Source of the DNA: Pseudomonas fluorescens | Lineage (GTDB): Bacteria; Pseudomonadota; Gammaproteobacteria; Pseudomonadales; Pseudomonadaceae | Assembly (NCBI RefSeq): GCF_001902145.1 | Contig: NZ_MRST01000015.1 | Span: forward strand, 103,818-167,817 | Direction: 5' to 3' | Length of the DNA: 64,000 nucleotides | In this document: positions 11,744 through 20,847 of the stretch, in pieces | Layout of the letters: each line of letters starts with the position of its first letter | Position numbering within the stretch: position 1 is the stretch's first letter | Translations under genes and position numbers: made by a program | Notes under the pieces: model-generated | What the model was told of the DNA's origin: nothing | Database searches by the model: none | What the model saw: the letters and a program-made list of their open reading frames with translations, nothing else

Positions 11744-12001
11744 ATGACTTATTTGATAGATGCCTGGCTGGATCGCCCCCACCCTTACCTGCGAATCCTG
11801 CATCGGGAAACCGGTGAAGTCTGTGCGGTGCTTGAGGAAGAAGCGCTGAACGAGCTGCAGGACCAGGGCGATCTGGACGTGAATGGCCTGAGTTCCAGTG
11901 AGCCTGGGGTGCTGAAGGAAGTGGTGAGGAACCTGTTTCTGTTCTGCTATGCACGAGCGTTGCGCCCGGCGACCGACTTGAATGGCAAGTTCCATCCATG
12001 A
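11744..12001 (+). CDS. Small conserved protein, likely iron-regulated
   Basis: The 85-residue protein begins MTYLIDAWLDRPHPYLRILHRETGEVCAVLEE. It has no signal peptide or membrane segment and ends ...RPATDLNGKFHP. I do not recognise a domain. Its position between ispB and fklB matches a conserved hypothetical gene at the same place in other pseudomonads. The Fur box immediately upstream and an AAGGAG ribosome site 8 bp before the ATG indicate expression under iron limitation. The sequence is acidic with leucine-rich stretches that suggest a small helical adaptor; this is speculation. Confidence 0.85.
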   Translation: MTYLIDAWLDRPHPYLRILHRETGEVCAVLEEEALNELQDQGDLDVNGLSSSEPGVLKEVVRNLFLFCYARALRPATDLNGKFHP

Positions 12002-12014
12002 AGAAACTGGCAAT

Positions 12015-12048
12015 ACCTGTTGGGGCGAACGCGTTCGTCCCAACAGGT
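12015..12048. terminator. Hairpin between convergent genes
   Basis: ACCTGTTGGG and CCCAACAGGT form a long near-perfect stem that includes a CGAACGCGTTCG core. It lies between the Fur-box gene and fklB, 13 bp past each stop. It lacks a T-run, so it may be a small repeat acting as a transcript end. Confidence 0.5.
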
Positions 12049-12060
12049 AACCAGCAGGTT

Positions 12061-12678
12061 TTACAGAACGTCGAGCAGCTCGACGTCGAATACCAGAACG
12101 CTGTGCGGCGGGATGCTGCCAACGCCTTGAGCGCCGTAAGCCAGTTCGCTCGGCACGTACAGGCGCCACTTGCTGCCGGCACTCATCAGTTGCAGGGCTT
12201 CGGTCCAGCCGGCGATCACGCCACCCACCGGGAATTCTGCAGGCTGGCCGCGCTCGTAGGAGCTGTCGAACACAGTGCCGTCGATCAGGGTGCCGTGGTA
12301 GTGAGTACGCACTTGGTCTTCACGGGTAGGCTTGGCGCCGGTACCGGCCGTCAGCACTTCAAATTGCAGGCCGGAAGCCAGGGTGGTGATGCCATCACGC
12401 TTGGCGTTTTCCGCCAGGAAAGCCAGGCCAGCGCCCGCTGCAGCTTCAGCCTTGGCAGCGGCTTCGGCTTGCATGATTTCGCGGATCACTTTGAAGCTGG
12501 CCGCCATTTGCTCTTGGTCCACACGGCTTGGCGAGCCTGCGAACGCGTCGGTCAGGCCGGCCAGGATCGCGTCCAGGCTGACGCCCGGTGGCGGGTTGTC
12601 GCGCAGTTGGTCGCCCAACTGACGGCCGATACCGTAGCTGACGCGGGTTTCGTCGGTGGACAGATTAACTTCGGACAT
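12061..12678 (-). CDS. fklB: FKBP-type peptidyl-prolyl isomerase
   Basis: This 205-residue protein has the FkpA/FklB arrangement. An N-terminal helical dimerisation region (residues 1-100, DETRVSYGIGRQLGDQL and an Ala/Glu-rich helix) precedes a C-terminal FKBP domain with VRTHYHGTLIDGTVFDSSYERGQPAEFPVGGVIAGW and IPPHSVLVFDVELLDV. There is no signal peptide, so it is the cytoplasmic FklB type. ATG 12678 is preceded by GGAGC-type bases and matches the family start MSEVNLST. Confidence 0.94.
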   Translation of the reverse strand: MSEVNLSTDETRVSYGIGRQLGDQLRDNPPPGVSLDAILAGLTDAFAGSPSRVDQEQMAASFKVIREIMQAEAAAKAEAAAGAGLAFLAENAKRDGITTLASGLQFEVLTAGTGAKPTREDQVRTHYHGTLIDGTVFDSSYERGQPAEFPVGGVIAGWTEALQLMSAGSKWRLYVPSELAYGAQGVGSIPPHSVLVFDVELLDVL

Positions 12679-12831
12679 GAAGAGGCTCCGCTGTAGGACG
12701 CCACGGTTTCCCGCGCCGCCCAGAACTAAAAGGGCCCGCAGACTAGCACACATGAGCGGGCCGTGATCAGCCCCACCCCGGCATCGCCGTTGCGCGCCAG
12801 CGACCCTTCGTCGACGAACAATAAAAGTATT

Positions 12832-12857
12832 TCAGAATCATCCTTTCCCGCCGATAC
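12832..12857 (+). promoter_or_regulatory. Candidate FliA (sigma-28) promoter of the chemoreceptor gene
   Basis: TCAGAATC, a 10-bp spacer and GCCGATAC resemble the flagellar sigma-28 pattern, whose -10 is GCCGATAA. The spacer is one base shorter than usual. It is 77 bp before the receptor ATG. Confidence 0.5.
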
Positions 12858-12933
12858 AGCCCTACACATCTTGGCTGGCTCAAACAAAAACACACCGTCC
12901 AGCAGACAGACATCACTCTTCAAGGAGCTTTCG

Positions 12934-14853
12934 ATGAACAGCTGGTTCGGTAACATCAGCGTCAATCTCAAACTCGGCCTGGGCTTCGGCCTGGTGCTGG
13001 TCCTCACCTCGATCCTGGCACTCACTGGCTGGACCAGCCTGGGCGGCTTGATCGACCGTAGCAATTGGATGAGCGACATCACCCAGCTCAATGCCTCGCT
13101 GACCAAGCTGCGTATCGTGCGCTTGCAATACATGCTGGCCAATGGCGACGAAGCTGTCGCGCAGAACGTACAGACCAGCCTCGATGCCTTCGCCGCCCAG
13201 CAACAGAAGCTGCTCGACAGCTTCAAGAGCCCGGAAAACCTCAAGCTGCTCAATGAGCAGAAATCCGTCATTACCGCTTACCGCCAGTCCCTGAACAAAA
13301 TGCGCGAGGCCTACCGCAATGGCAACGCTGCGCGCGATGTCATGGGCGCCAAGGCCGACATTGCCAACGCACAAATCAATGCGCTGGAAACCAGTGTGCA
13401 GCAGTCACCCGACAGCCCGGAACGCTTCACGCAGTTCCTGGCCGTGACCCAGGCCAAGAACGAATTCATGCAGGCTCGCTACGAAGTGCGCGGCTATACC
13501 AATAGCCCCAACGCAGAAACCGAAGCCCGCGCTGCTACACAGCTGGAAAAAGCTGTCGCTGGTTTGAAAGGCCTCAGCGTTGCCTTCGGTACTGGCCAGC
13601 AAAGCGCATTGTCCGCACTGGAAACCGCGCTAGGCGCCTATCGCAGCGCCGTGCAGAGCTACAAGGCGGCCAATGCCAATATTGTCACCGCCCGTGCCGA
13701 AATGACCACCCAGGGCGCCGACATCGTGACAATCAGCGACAAGCTGTACGACATCCAACTGGAACGTCGCGACGCCGAAAGCACCCAGGCCCGCAGCCTG
13801 CAACTGATCAGCACCTTGCTGGCTCTGTTGGTCGGCGTGATTGCCGCGTGGGTGATCACCCGCCAGATCACCCGCCCGATCCAGGACACCCTGGCCGTGG
13901 TGGAGCGCATCGCTTCGGGCGACCTGAGCCACAACATCCAGGTGACCCGTCGTGACGAACTTGGCGTGTTGCAGCAAGGCATCCAGCGCATGGGCACCAC
14001 CCTGCGCGAGCTGATCAGCGGCATTCGCGACGGCGTCACTCAGATCGCCAGCGCCGCCGAAGAGTTGTCAGCGGTGACCGAGCAGACCAGCGCCGGCGTG
14101 AACAGCCAGAAGATCGAGACCGATCAGGTCGCCACCGCCATGCATGAAATGACCGCCACTGTGCAGGAAGTTGCGCGCAATGCCGAGCAGGCTTCCCAAG
14201 CTGCTTCCGACGCTGACGGCCAGGCCCGCGAAGGCGATAAAGTGGTGGCCGAAGCCATCGCCCAGATCGAACGTCTGGCGGCCGAAGTGGCGCGCTCCAC
14301 CGACGCTATGACGCACCTGCAACAAGAGAGCAACAAGATCGGCAGCGTGATGGACGTGATCAAGGCCGTGGCCGAACAGACTAACCTGCTAGCCCTCAAC
14401 GCCGCCATTGAAGCTGCGCGTGCCGGGGAAGCCGGTCGCGGCTTTGCCGTGGTCGCCGATGAAGTGCGTGGCCTGGCGCAGCGTACACAGAAGTCCACCG
14501 AAGAAATCGAAGACCTGGTGGCGGGTTTGCAGAACGGTACCCAACAAGTGGCTAACGTGATGAACAACAGCCGCAGCCTCACCGACAGCAGTGTCGAGCT
14601 GACGCGCAAGGCCGGTGTATCCCTGGAGAACATCACCCGTACGGTGTCGAACATCCAGTCGATGAACCAGCAGATTGCAGCGGCCGCCGAACAGCAAAGC
14701 GCCGTGGCGGAAGAGATCAGCCGCAGTATCGTGAATGTGCGGGACGTGTCCGAGCAGACCGCGACTGCCAGTGATGAGACGGCCAAGTCGAGTGTTGAAC
14801 TGGCGCGCCTGGGTAGCCAGTTGCAGCAGATGGTCAGTCATTTCCGGGTGTAG
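12934..14853 (+). CDS. Methyl-accepting chemotaxis protein, McpS-like (HBM sensor)
   Basis: The 639-residue receptor has a transmembrane helix at about 12-34. A roughly 250-residue all-helical periplasmic domain follows, then a second membrane helix near 289-310 ([16 protein letters not shown]). HAMP comes next (to about 365) and then a long signalling domain. The hairpin tip is [40 protein letters not shown]. The N-terminus [25 protein letters not shown] and the sensor layout resemble P. putida McpS, which senses TCA-cycle acids through a helical bimodular domain; the ligand here is an inference. AAGGAG precedes ATG 12934. Confidence 0.93.
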   Translation: MNSWFGNISVNLKLGLGFGLVLVLTSILALTGWTSLGGLIDRSNWMSDITQLNASLTKLRIVRLQYMLANGDEAVAQNVQTSLDAFAAQQQKLLDSFKSPENLKLLNEQKSVITAYRQSLNKMREAYRNGNAARDVMGAKADIANAQINALETSVQQSPDSPERFTQFLAVTQAKNEFMQARYEVRGYTNSPNAETEARAATQLEKAVAGLKGLSVAFGTGQQSALSALETALGAYRSAVQSYKAANANIVTARAEMTTQGADIVTISDKLYDIQLERRDAESTQARSLQLISTLLALLVGVIAAWVITRQITRPIQDTLAVVERIASGDLSHNIQVTRRDELGVLQQGIQRMGTTLRELISGIRDGVTQIASAAEELSAVTEQTSAGVNSQKIETDQVATAMHEMTATVQEVARNAEQASQAASDADGQAREGDKVVAEAIAQIERLAAEVARSTDAMTHLQQESNKIGSVMDVIKAVAEQTNLLALNAAIEAARAGEAGRGFAVVADEVRGLAQRTQKSTEEIEDLVAGLQNGTQQVANVMNNSRSLTDSSVELTRKAGVSLENITRTVSNIQSMNQQIAAAAEQQSAVAEEISRSIVNVRDVSEQTATASDETAKSSVELARLGSQLQQMVSHFRV

Positions 14854-14859
14854 GACACC

Positions 14860-14893
14860 AAAAAGCCGCCTCAGCTTGAACCGAGGCGGCTTC
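14860..14893 (+). terminator. Terminator after the chemoreceptor gene
   Basis: AAAGCCGCCTC and GAGGCGGCTT pair around a 10-base loop 7 bp past the stop. Confidence 0.8.
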
Positions 14894-14906
14894 CACTTTT
14901 CAGACC

Positions 14907-15005
14907 TTAACGGTCATCGAAGCTGTCCCGCAGGAACTTCCATACGTGATAAGCACGTAGGCAGTTCACTACGAGGTTCCATGTACGTCGTGCAAACTTA
15001 GACAT
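14907..15005 (-). CDS. Putative 32-residue small protein
   Basis: A 33-codon ORF starts at ATG 15005 and stops at TAA 14907. The product begins MSKFARRTWNLVVNCLRAYH and ends VWKFLRDSFDDR; it is basic at the start, amphipathic in the middle and acidic at the end. GGAGGG lies 7 bp before the ATG, a near-ideal ribosome site, which is the main reason for calling it. It sits alone in a region without larger genes, with a long upstream leader carrying two copies of a 19-nt repeat. I recognise no family. A membrane-associated amphipathic helix is possible. Confidence 0.6.
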   Translation of the reverse strand: MSKFARRTWNLVVNCLRAYHVWKFLRDSFDDR

Positions 15006-15430
15006 ACTCGGCCCTCCGTGAGTTGGGCCTTACCTCCAGCGCACTTACCGGAACATGTGAGCCTTTGGATGCACGTCAGTGCTCCTGTGAGGCGGCTGGG
15101 TTTATGGTCCTCCCGCATGAATCCGGCACGGATTACTAGCCCGTGGCGGTCGGTCCAAAATTTGCGCGCTAACCCAGTCAACCTACTTCACGATGTACCC
15201 AGAACGAGAGCGATACTAGCTCAGCACTCTGCGCCAAGGTGTGACAAGCACTCCTCAGTTCGCCTTAAAACTTGTTGCTGCTTTTTGCAGATTTAACTAA
15301 TAAAAAAGATGTGTACTGCGGTGGAAAACCGCTTGTCGTCGAGTGTTGCATAAAGCCCTAAAGCAACAGTAGTATCGCTATCACGTCAGTGCTCCTGTGA
15401 AGCCGCGACCCCAGCCACTAACTGGGTTTG
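15006..15430. other. Non-coding stretch with a duplicated 19-nt sequence
   Basis: CACGTCAGTGCTCCTGTGA occurs at 15072-15090 and again at 15382-15400. Read on the minus strand it contains AGGAG followed by GTG at normal spacing. Each copy could therefore start a tiny peptide (about 8-9 codons) ahead of the 32-residue ORF. The stretch also holds a small GCGGTGGAAAACCGC hairpin near 15320. It may be a structured leader or small-RNA locus. A TTG-started ORF (14969-15181) overlaps and is doubtful. Confidence 0.5.
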
Positions 15431-15464
15431 CAAAAAAACCGCCCTACTAAGGCGGTTTTTTATT
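15431..15464. terminator. Strong bidirectional terminator
   Basis: AAAAAACCGCC and GGCGGTTTTTT flank CTACTAA. It ends 17 bp before the glyoxalase stop codon and can also terminate a plus-strand transcript from the non-coding region. Confidence 0.9.
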
Positions 15465-15480
15465 GCCCGCAATTTGCCAC

Positions 15481-15849
15481 TCACCCCTCGCTATCCTCAA
15501 CAAACACCAACCGATTCCCAAACGGGTCTCTGATGCTCATCTCCCGCCTCCCCCACGGCGTGTCTTCCACCCCAGGCTTGGCATACCGGTACTCCTTGCC
15601 CAGCAATTGCTGCTGATACGCATCGACCCCTTGAGCCTGGATCCGCACAGCCGCCCCCGGCGAAGCATCGCCATGATGCTCGGACAAGTGCAGCACACAC
15701 TCCCCCAGCGACACTTGCACGTACAACGGAAAATTCGCCTCGAAGCGATGCTGCCAATCGACCTTGAACCCCAGGAAATCGACGTAGAACTCCAACGCCT
15801 TGGCCTCGTCGAAAATCCGCAGGATGGGGGTGACTTTTCCTAAGTGCAT
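15481..15849 (-). CDS. Glyoxalase/bleomycin-resistance superfamily protein
   Basis: This 122-residue single-domain VOC protein begins MHLGKVTPILRIFDEAKALEFYVDFLGF. It has HLSEHHGDASPGAAV in the middle and ends with the typical SIRDPFGNRLVFVED metal-site segment. Such proteins include glyoxalases, dioxygenases and antibiotic-binding proteins; the substrate cannot be read from sequence. ATG 15849 was chosen over the in-frame ATG at 15861 because the VOC fold begins here. Confidence 0.88.
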   Translation of the reverse strand: MHLGKVTPILRIFDEAKALEFYVDFLGFKVDWQHRFEANFPLYVQVSLGECVLHLSEHHGDASPGAAVRIQAQGVDAYQQQLLGKEYRYAKPGVEDTPWGRREMSIRDPFGNRLVFVEDSEG

Positions 15850-15925
15850 ATAACTCTCCAAGTGCCAGTCGCTCGTTGCTGGCGAGCGATCACCCTAGTT
15901 CAGCAAGCGCTCAAAGTGAACACGC

Positions 15926-18373
15926 TCAATGATGGGGAATTTCCCTGATCCTTGCGCTCGACAGTTGATCATTGTCCACATGCACTTCATCGAACTCATA
16001 GGAACTTTCTGCAAACTGGCTCAAGTGGCCCGACTTGCGCATCCGCTCGATGGTGCCGGGTGCCACACACTGGCGAGCCTCGACGAACTGTGGGTTTACC
16101 TCGATATTTTCGTTGAAAGAGACGACGGGAACACCGCGACTGTCGATTTCGTAAAGGTGGTATTTACCGTCGAGTGCAGCATCACCAAAACGTATCGCCG
16201 CCGCCTTTGAGCGAGACGTCACCACGACATTGCCGTCCATCATTTTTTCAGGCCCGGAAAAAAAGTTTGAGTCCCGGAAACCATAACTTTCCGGACCACC
16301 GCGACGCTCTACGCGATCCGCCTTTTCGACGCGGTACAACTTGGGTATATCGGTGCGCTCGATCATGCCTCGACTGTTGAAATACCCACCATCAGGCACC
16401 TGGACGCCGGCCTTGAACGGATTGACCTTGAGCACGTTGACATCGTCGTACGGCTCGTAATCCCCGGAGGACGTAGCATTGGAAACCACCGAAGACGGCG
16501 ACTCCTCATTCTCCGACAGTTCGTTTTCCGAGTCCTCGAGTTTGGGCTTCTTCGCCGTAGACGGGCCCTCCTCGACGATCTCATAACGGGGCTGCACTGA
16601 GGGACGCTTGGCCCCCCCTTGCAGGTAAATCTCCATGGATGGGTCCCACGCAGGATTCAACCCGTTTGCTGGTTTTTCGGGTAGCCGCGCAGGTTCGGTC
16701 GGGCTCATCAGCACACCGATCTGCCCGTTCACGCGGCGATAGTTGAAAAACGGTTTTTGCGCCGTCGCCGGTTGAGCGCCGGACTCGACAGCGGGGTCGG
16801 CCGTGGAAGGGCCCGCCTTGCCGAGGGCGTGAAAAAAGGCCATCGTCGCGACGTCCATCACCGCCGAATGCAGCCCGTTCTTGCGCTCGGCCTGAGTGTC
16901 ACCCTCCACGGCCTGGTCGATTTCCATTCCTACCTGTGCCGTGTAAGAGGCGGCGCCGAGCGCCAGACCAATAGGCCCGAGCAAGGCCATGGGGATGGAG
17001 AATATTGCGTTGCCGGCTTGCAACAGAGCCAGTGCGTCGTCCTTGCGCACTTCGGCGTTGGATTTCATTTCGGTGTCTGCATCATTGTCGATGCGTTGGC
17101 GCGTCTGGCTGGCCATGAAGGAAAACACGTCCCCGCCGATTGGGTAATTCAACGTATCGATAACACTGTCATTGGCTGCCTGGTTGCCTGCACCCAGCTT
17201 GGCCAGGGTGACGTCCACGCCGTTGGCACTCAGGGCGCCGAACACGCCCTGCTGACGATCACGCAGCGAGAAATGTTCCTCCAGCGCCTTGGCTTTGGCG
17301 GGATCCTTGCTTTGTTCGAGCACCCACTGGTCCACGGCGGCTCGGTCCTTGAAAGTCTGGATCGCGGGTTTTGCGCCGGGGACATAGAGGGTTTCGGTAC
17401 CACTCTTGGAGATGAAGCGCAGGATGTCATTGGACTTATAACCATTGATGTCGAAGCAAAACACCCTGGTGTCAGGACCCGGCGTCGTCTGCGCCTGTAA
17501 CTGGGCCTTGGACACCGGCCCCTCGAGCGGTACACCTGACGCCGCCGCTTTCATCACCTCGGCATAAGCCTGCGGGCTCAGGCCCTGGCTGGAGTCTTGT
17601 TGATTGAGGGCGCGCGCGACACGGGCCTCCATCACGAACTGTTGCTTGGCCAGCATCCGCCACTCGTCACCGTGCTGCGTCCAAAAACTGTCCAGCCTGG
17701 TCATCACCTTTTTCTGCAGGTCTCCCTCACGCACCAGGTTCAACAGCTCGCTGGGCTTCATGCGCAGTTGGTTGCCGGCGTCGTAGGTGCCTTTTCCCGG
17801 GCCATCCAGGTACAGGCCATAGGCGGCGTCCAGATCACGCCAGGTCTCCACGGCGTTGGGCACATCATCGTGAATTTTAGAGTAGAGGTATCCCGGTCCC
17901 GTCCGGTCGAAAATGAACTTGCCCAGCCGGCTGAAAAAATCCGGCACACTTTCGCTGTCCAGCAACGAAAACGGGCTGGTATTCGAAGATACGAAATGCG
18001 CCAGCGCCTGAGCCTTGCCGGCCGTGCCGTAGCGTTCCGCCGAGAAAAAATCACTGGCCACGGCATCGGTCAGCGTCATGGATGATTCGGGAACTCCGCG
18101 ATGTTCCCACCCGGTCACGGCGCTGCCAGTGTGGGTACTGTTGGCAGCAGAAAACTGATGCAGATATACCTTGTCTGGGTCGATCCATTGATTGGTCAGG
18201 TTCCAGACTTTTTCCTGGATCCAGCCTTTGATCGTGTCGCGCGGAAAAGGGAACGCCGTGATCGCATTGACGCCCTCACTCACCGCTGCGTGAAGCGGCG
18301 TGACGGTAGATGAAATGACGGCGTTGGCGGCCCGGTTAGCGAATTGGTGGGGGCTTACAGACTGAGTGTTCAT
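15926..18373 (-). CDS. DUF6543-type toxin-like protein with possible ADP-ribosyltransferase C-terminus
   Basis: The 815-residue protein resembles large Pseudomonas proteins annotated with a dermonecrotic-toxin-like (DUF6543) domain. The N-terminal 450 residues are soluble. A hydrophobic, Ala/Gly-rich segment near 450-485 (SIPMALLGPIGLALGAASYT) may insert in membranes. An acidic, low-complexity linker follows (SENELSENEESPSS). The last 150 residues contain LYR (R681), a TSRS motif (S720/S722), YEIDSRGVPV and an E near 765 (FVEARQCVAPGT). That layout resembles the R-S-E triad of ADP-ribosyltransferase toxins. There is no signal peptide, VgrG or immunity gene next to it. A CGGAG ribosome site precedes ATG 18373. 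The family call is moderate and the transferase call is inference. Confidence 0.7.
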   Translation of the reverse strand: MNTQSVSPHQFANRAANAVISSTVTPLHAAVSEGVNAITAFPFPRDTIKGWIQEKVWNLTNQWIDPDKVYLHQFSAANSTHTGSAVTGWEHRGVPESSMTLTDAVASDFFSAERYGTAGKAQALAHFVSSNTSPFSLLDSESVPDFFSRLGKFIFDRTGPGYLYSKIHDDVPNAVETWRDLDAAYGLYLDGPGKGTYDAGNQLRMKPSELLNLVREGDLQKKVMTRLDSFWTQHGDEWRMLAKQQFVMEARVARALNQQDSSQGLSPQAYAEVMKAAASGVPLEGPVSKAQLQAQTTPGPDTRVFCFDINGYKSNDILRFISKSGTETLYVPGAKPAIQTFKDRAAVDQWVLEQSKDPAKAKALEEHFSLRDRQQGVFGALSANGVDVTLAKLGAGNQAANDSVIDTLNYPIGGDVFSFMASQTRQRIDNDADTEMKSNAEVRKDDALALLQAGNAIFSIPMALLGPIGLALGAASYTAQVGMEIDQAVEGDTQAERKNGLHSAVMDVATMAFFHALGKAGPSTADPAVESGAQPATAQKPFFNYRRVNGQIGVLMSPTEPARLPEKPANGLNPAWDPSMEIYLQGGAKRPSVQPRYEIVEEGPSTAKKPKLEDSENELSENEESPSSVVSNATSSGDYEPYDDVNVLKVNPFKAGVQVPDGGYFNSRGMIERTDIPKLYRVEKADRVERRGGPESYGFRDSNFFSGPEKMMDGNVVVTSRSKAAAIRFGDAALDGKYHLYEIDSRGVPVVSFNENIEVNPQFVEARQCVAPGTIERMRKSGHLSQFAESSYEFDEVHVDNDQLSSARIREIPHH

Positions 18374-18486
18374 ACAGGCTCTCCGTAATAAGACCTGCAC
18401 ATGCTAGAGAGCCGTCCTTTGCAATCAATTAGCTTTTTGTAAGCGCTGTTTGGCCATATTCAGACACGCTATCGGGCCGAGCACTA

Positions 18487-19965
18487 TCAGGTCGCGTCCC
18501 GCGCACCAATCTGAAACCCTCGGCGCAAATCACCGCTGCGGGCCAGAAAGCGACCCGCCCGCTGTGCATTCGCCTGCCCTTCGCTGTAGCTCAAGACGCC
18601 GTTTACCCACACTCGCTCAATCCCTTCGGCCGCACGCTGAGGCGTCTTGAAATCCGCCATGTCACGCACCCGCGCAGGGTCGAAGAGCACCAGGTCAGCC
18701 CAGTACCCCTCGCGAATTTCGCCTCTTTGGGCCAAGCCGAAACGCGCCGCCGAGAGCCCGGTCATTTTGTGTACCGCCGTGTGTAACGGGAACAATCCGA
18801 CATCCCGGCTGAAATGCCCTAGCACCCGTGGGAAGGCGCCCCACAAGCGCGGATGAGGAAACGGATCTTCAGGCAACCCATCCGACCCCACCATCGACAA
18901 CGGATGCGCAAGAATGCGCCGCACATCCGCCTCATCCATGCCGTAGTACACCGCCCCCGCAGGTTGCAAACGGCGGGCGGCATCCATCAGCGAAACGCCC
19001 CACTGGGCGGCAATCTCCTGCAAATCACGCCCGCCCATTTCCGGGTGCGGTGTGGACCAAGTGATGGTGATGCGAAACGCGTCAGTAACCTGCTTGAGGT
19101 CCAGGGTCGAGGAGCTGGCGGCATAGGGGTAGCAATCACAACCCACCGGATGATCTTTTGCCGCTGCTTCCAGGGCCGCCAGCAACTGCGGGCTGCGTCC
19201 CCAATTACCGGCTCCGGCGCATTTAAGGTGGGAAATGATCACCGGCACCCTGGCCTCTCGGCCGATCAAGAATGCTTCATCCATCGCCTCCAGCACCGGT
19301 TCGAACTCGCTGCGCAGATGGGTGGTGTACACCGCGCCGCAGGCCGTCAACTCTTGGGTGAGTTGCAGCACTTCATCGGTCTCGGCGTTGAACGCGCTCG
19401 CGTAAGCCAGACCTGTGGATAAACCCAGGGCGCCGGCTTCCAGGCTCTCCTGCAACTGCACGCGCATGGCCGCGATTTCATAGGGTGTGGCGGTACGGTG
19501 CAGGTCGTCCATATGGTTGCTGCGCAGCGCCGTGTGGCCGATCAACGCGGCGACGTTCACCGCCGGGCAGGCCCGTTGCACCGCGGCACGGTAATCGGCA
19601 AACCGTGGATAAGAGAACGCCTCGCGGGTGCCCAGCAAGTTCATCGGGTCTGGCGGGTCGCTGCGCAAACTGACCGGCGAAGCGCTGATGCCACAGTTGC
19701 CGACAATCACCGTGGTCACGCCCTGGCTGAGCTTGGGCAGCATCTGCGGCTGGCGAATCACTACCGTGTCGTCGTGGGTGTGCACGTCGATAAAACCCGG
19801 TGCCAATACCCGGCCATGGCCGTCGATGATCTGCTCGGCCTGGGCTGTGGGCAAGTCACCAATCGTGCGGATGCGCCCTGCGTGCACGCCCACATCGGCG
19901 ACATACCCTGGGGTGTTACTGCCATCGATGATCAGCGCCTGGCGAATCAGCGTGTCGTACTTCAT
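18487..19965 (-). CDS. N-acyl-D-amino-acid deacylase (D-aminoacylase)
   Basis: The 492-residue amidohydrolase starts MKYDTLIRQALIIDGSNTPGYVADVGV. It has the metal-binding APGFIDVHTHDD, NCGISASP, THLRSE, ISHLKCAG and SDGLPEDPFPHPR segments typical of D-aminoacylases. It releases free D-amino acids from N-acyl forms in the cytoplasm. It follows the RpiR regulator by 1 bp and the GntP transporter further upstream, so the three form an operon for uptake and use of an acylated D-amino acid or similar compound. Confidence 0.9.
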   Translation of the reverse strand: MKYDTLIRQALIIDGSNTPGYVADVGVHAGRIRTIGDLPTAQAEQIIDGHGRVLAPGFIDVHTHDDTVVIRQPQMLPKLSQGVTTVIVGNCGISASPVSLRSDPPDPMNLLGTREAFSYPRFADYRAAVQRACPAVNVAALIGHTALRSNHMDDLHRTATPYEIAAMRVQLQESLEAGALGLSTGLAYASAFNAETDEVLQLTQELTACGAVYTTHLRSEFEPVLEAMDEAFLIGREARVPVIISHLKCAGAGNWGRSPQLLAALEAAAKDHPVGCDCYPYAASSSTLDLKQVTDAFRITITWSTPHPEMGGRDLQEIAAQWGVSLMDAARRLQPAGAVYYGMDEADVRRILAHPLSMVGSDGLPEDPFPHPRLWGAFPRVLGHFSRDVGLFPLHTAVHKMTGLSAARFGLAQRGEIREGYWADLVLFDPARVRDMADFKTPQRAAEGIERVWVNGVLSYSEGQANAQRAGRFLARSGDLRRGFQIGARDAT

Positions 19966-19966
19966 A

Positions 19967-20827
19967 TCAGTCTCCAAGCGGCAGGCTGCCAGGGCCGCCG
20001 CGGTAATCGTCCAGGGCCAGTTTGATCCGGCGCAGGCGTTCCTGGTTGTCGTCCGGCAGAGCCAGCGCCAGCTCAGTGGCGAGCAGGTCGATAGCCAGCA
20101 GCATGCCGTAGCGGGCCGCAGTGGGCTTGTAGATAAAACTGGTTTCCGCCGGTTGCAGCGGCAGCACGACATCCGCCAACTGCGCCAGGGGCGAATCGGC
20201 AAGGGTGATGGCAATGATCCGCGCGTCGTAGTTGCGCGCCAGCGTCACCACCTCCAGTAACTCGGGGGTCAGGCCCGTGAGCGAGCAGACGATCACGGCA
20301 TGTTCGGGCCCCAGGGTCGCCGCCGTGACACGCATCATCACCGGGTCATGGCTGGCGGCAATCGGATAGCCCAGACGTACCAGGCGCACCTGCAACTCAT
20401 CACTGCACAGGCTCGACGGCCCGCCCATGCCGAACGCATGGATCATCCGCGCCTTGCCCAACAGGTTGACCGCATCGCCAAAGCTGCGCTGATTGAACCC
20501 CGACAGGTGCTGACGCAACGTCGCCTCGATATCCCCCAGGATCTGTCGATGAAACGCTGACTGTTCAGGCTTGCCCGCCGGGTCCAGGAAGCGGCTGCCC
20601 ACGCCGCTGGCCTGGGCCAATTGCAGGCGCAAATCGCGTAAATCACGGCAGCCGACACTGCGGGCGAAGCGTGACAAGGTGGCGGTACTCACCTCCGCTC
20701 GTTGAGACAACGCCTCCAGGCTGGCGGAGGCGGCAAAGCCCACATCCTCAAGCATCAACTGGGCAATACGCCCTTCACCGGCACTGAAAGAGTCCTGGCG
20801 GGCGCGGATCTGATAGAGGATGTCCAT
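19967..20827 (-). CDS. MurR/RpiR-family transcriptional regulator
   Basis: The 286-residue protein has an N-terminal helix-turn-helix (residues 1-77, LEALSQRAEVSTATLSRFARSVGCRDLRDLRLQLA) and a C-terminal SIS sugar-isomerase domain (FGMGGPSSLCSDELQVRLVRLG, then VIVCSLTGLTPELLEVV). RpiR proteins sense phosphosugars or related ligands. It sits between gntP and the D-aminoacylase and probably controls that operon; a TTTCA-N7-TGAAA dyad upstream of gntP is a candidate site. Confidence 0.92.
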   Translation of the reverse strand: MDILYQIRARQDSFSAGEGRIAQLMLEDVGFAASASLEALSQRAEVSTATLSRFARSVGCRDLRDLRLQLAQASGVGSRFLDPAGKPEQSAFHRQILGDIEATLRQHLSGFNQRSFGDAVNLLGKARMIHAFGMGGPSSLCSDELQVRLVRLGYPIAASHDPVMMRVTAATLGPEHAVIVCSLTGLTPELLEVVTLARNYDARIIAITLADSPLAQLADVVLPLQPAETSFIYKPTAARYGMLLAIDLLATELALALPDDNQERLRRIKLALDDYRGGPGSLPLGD

Positions 20828-20847
20828 GGGGGCTCCGGGTTACAGGC

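Noticed and set aside
14969..15181. A 70-codon minus-strand frame starting at a TTG
   Set aside because: It overlaps the better supported 32-codon ORF in another frame and has no good ribosome site.
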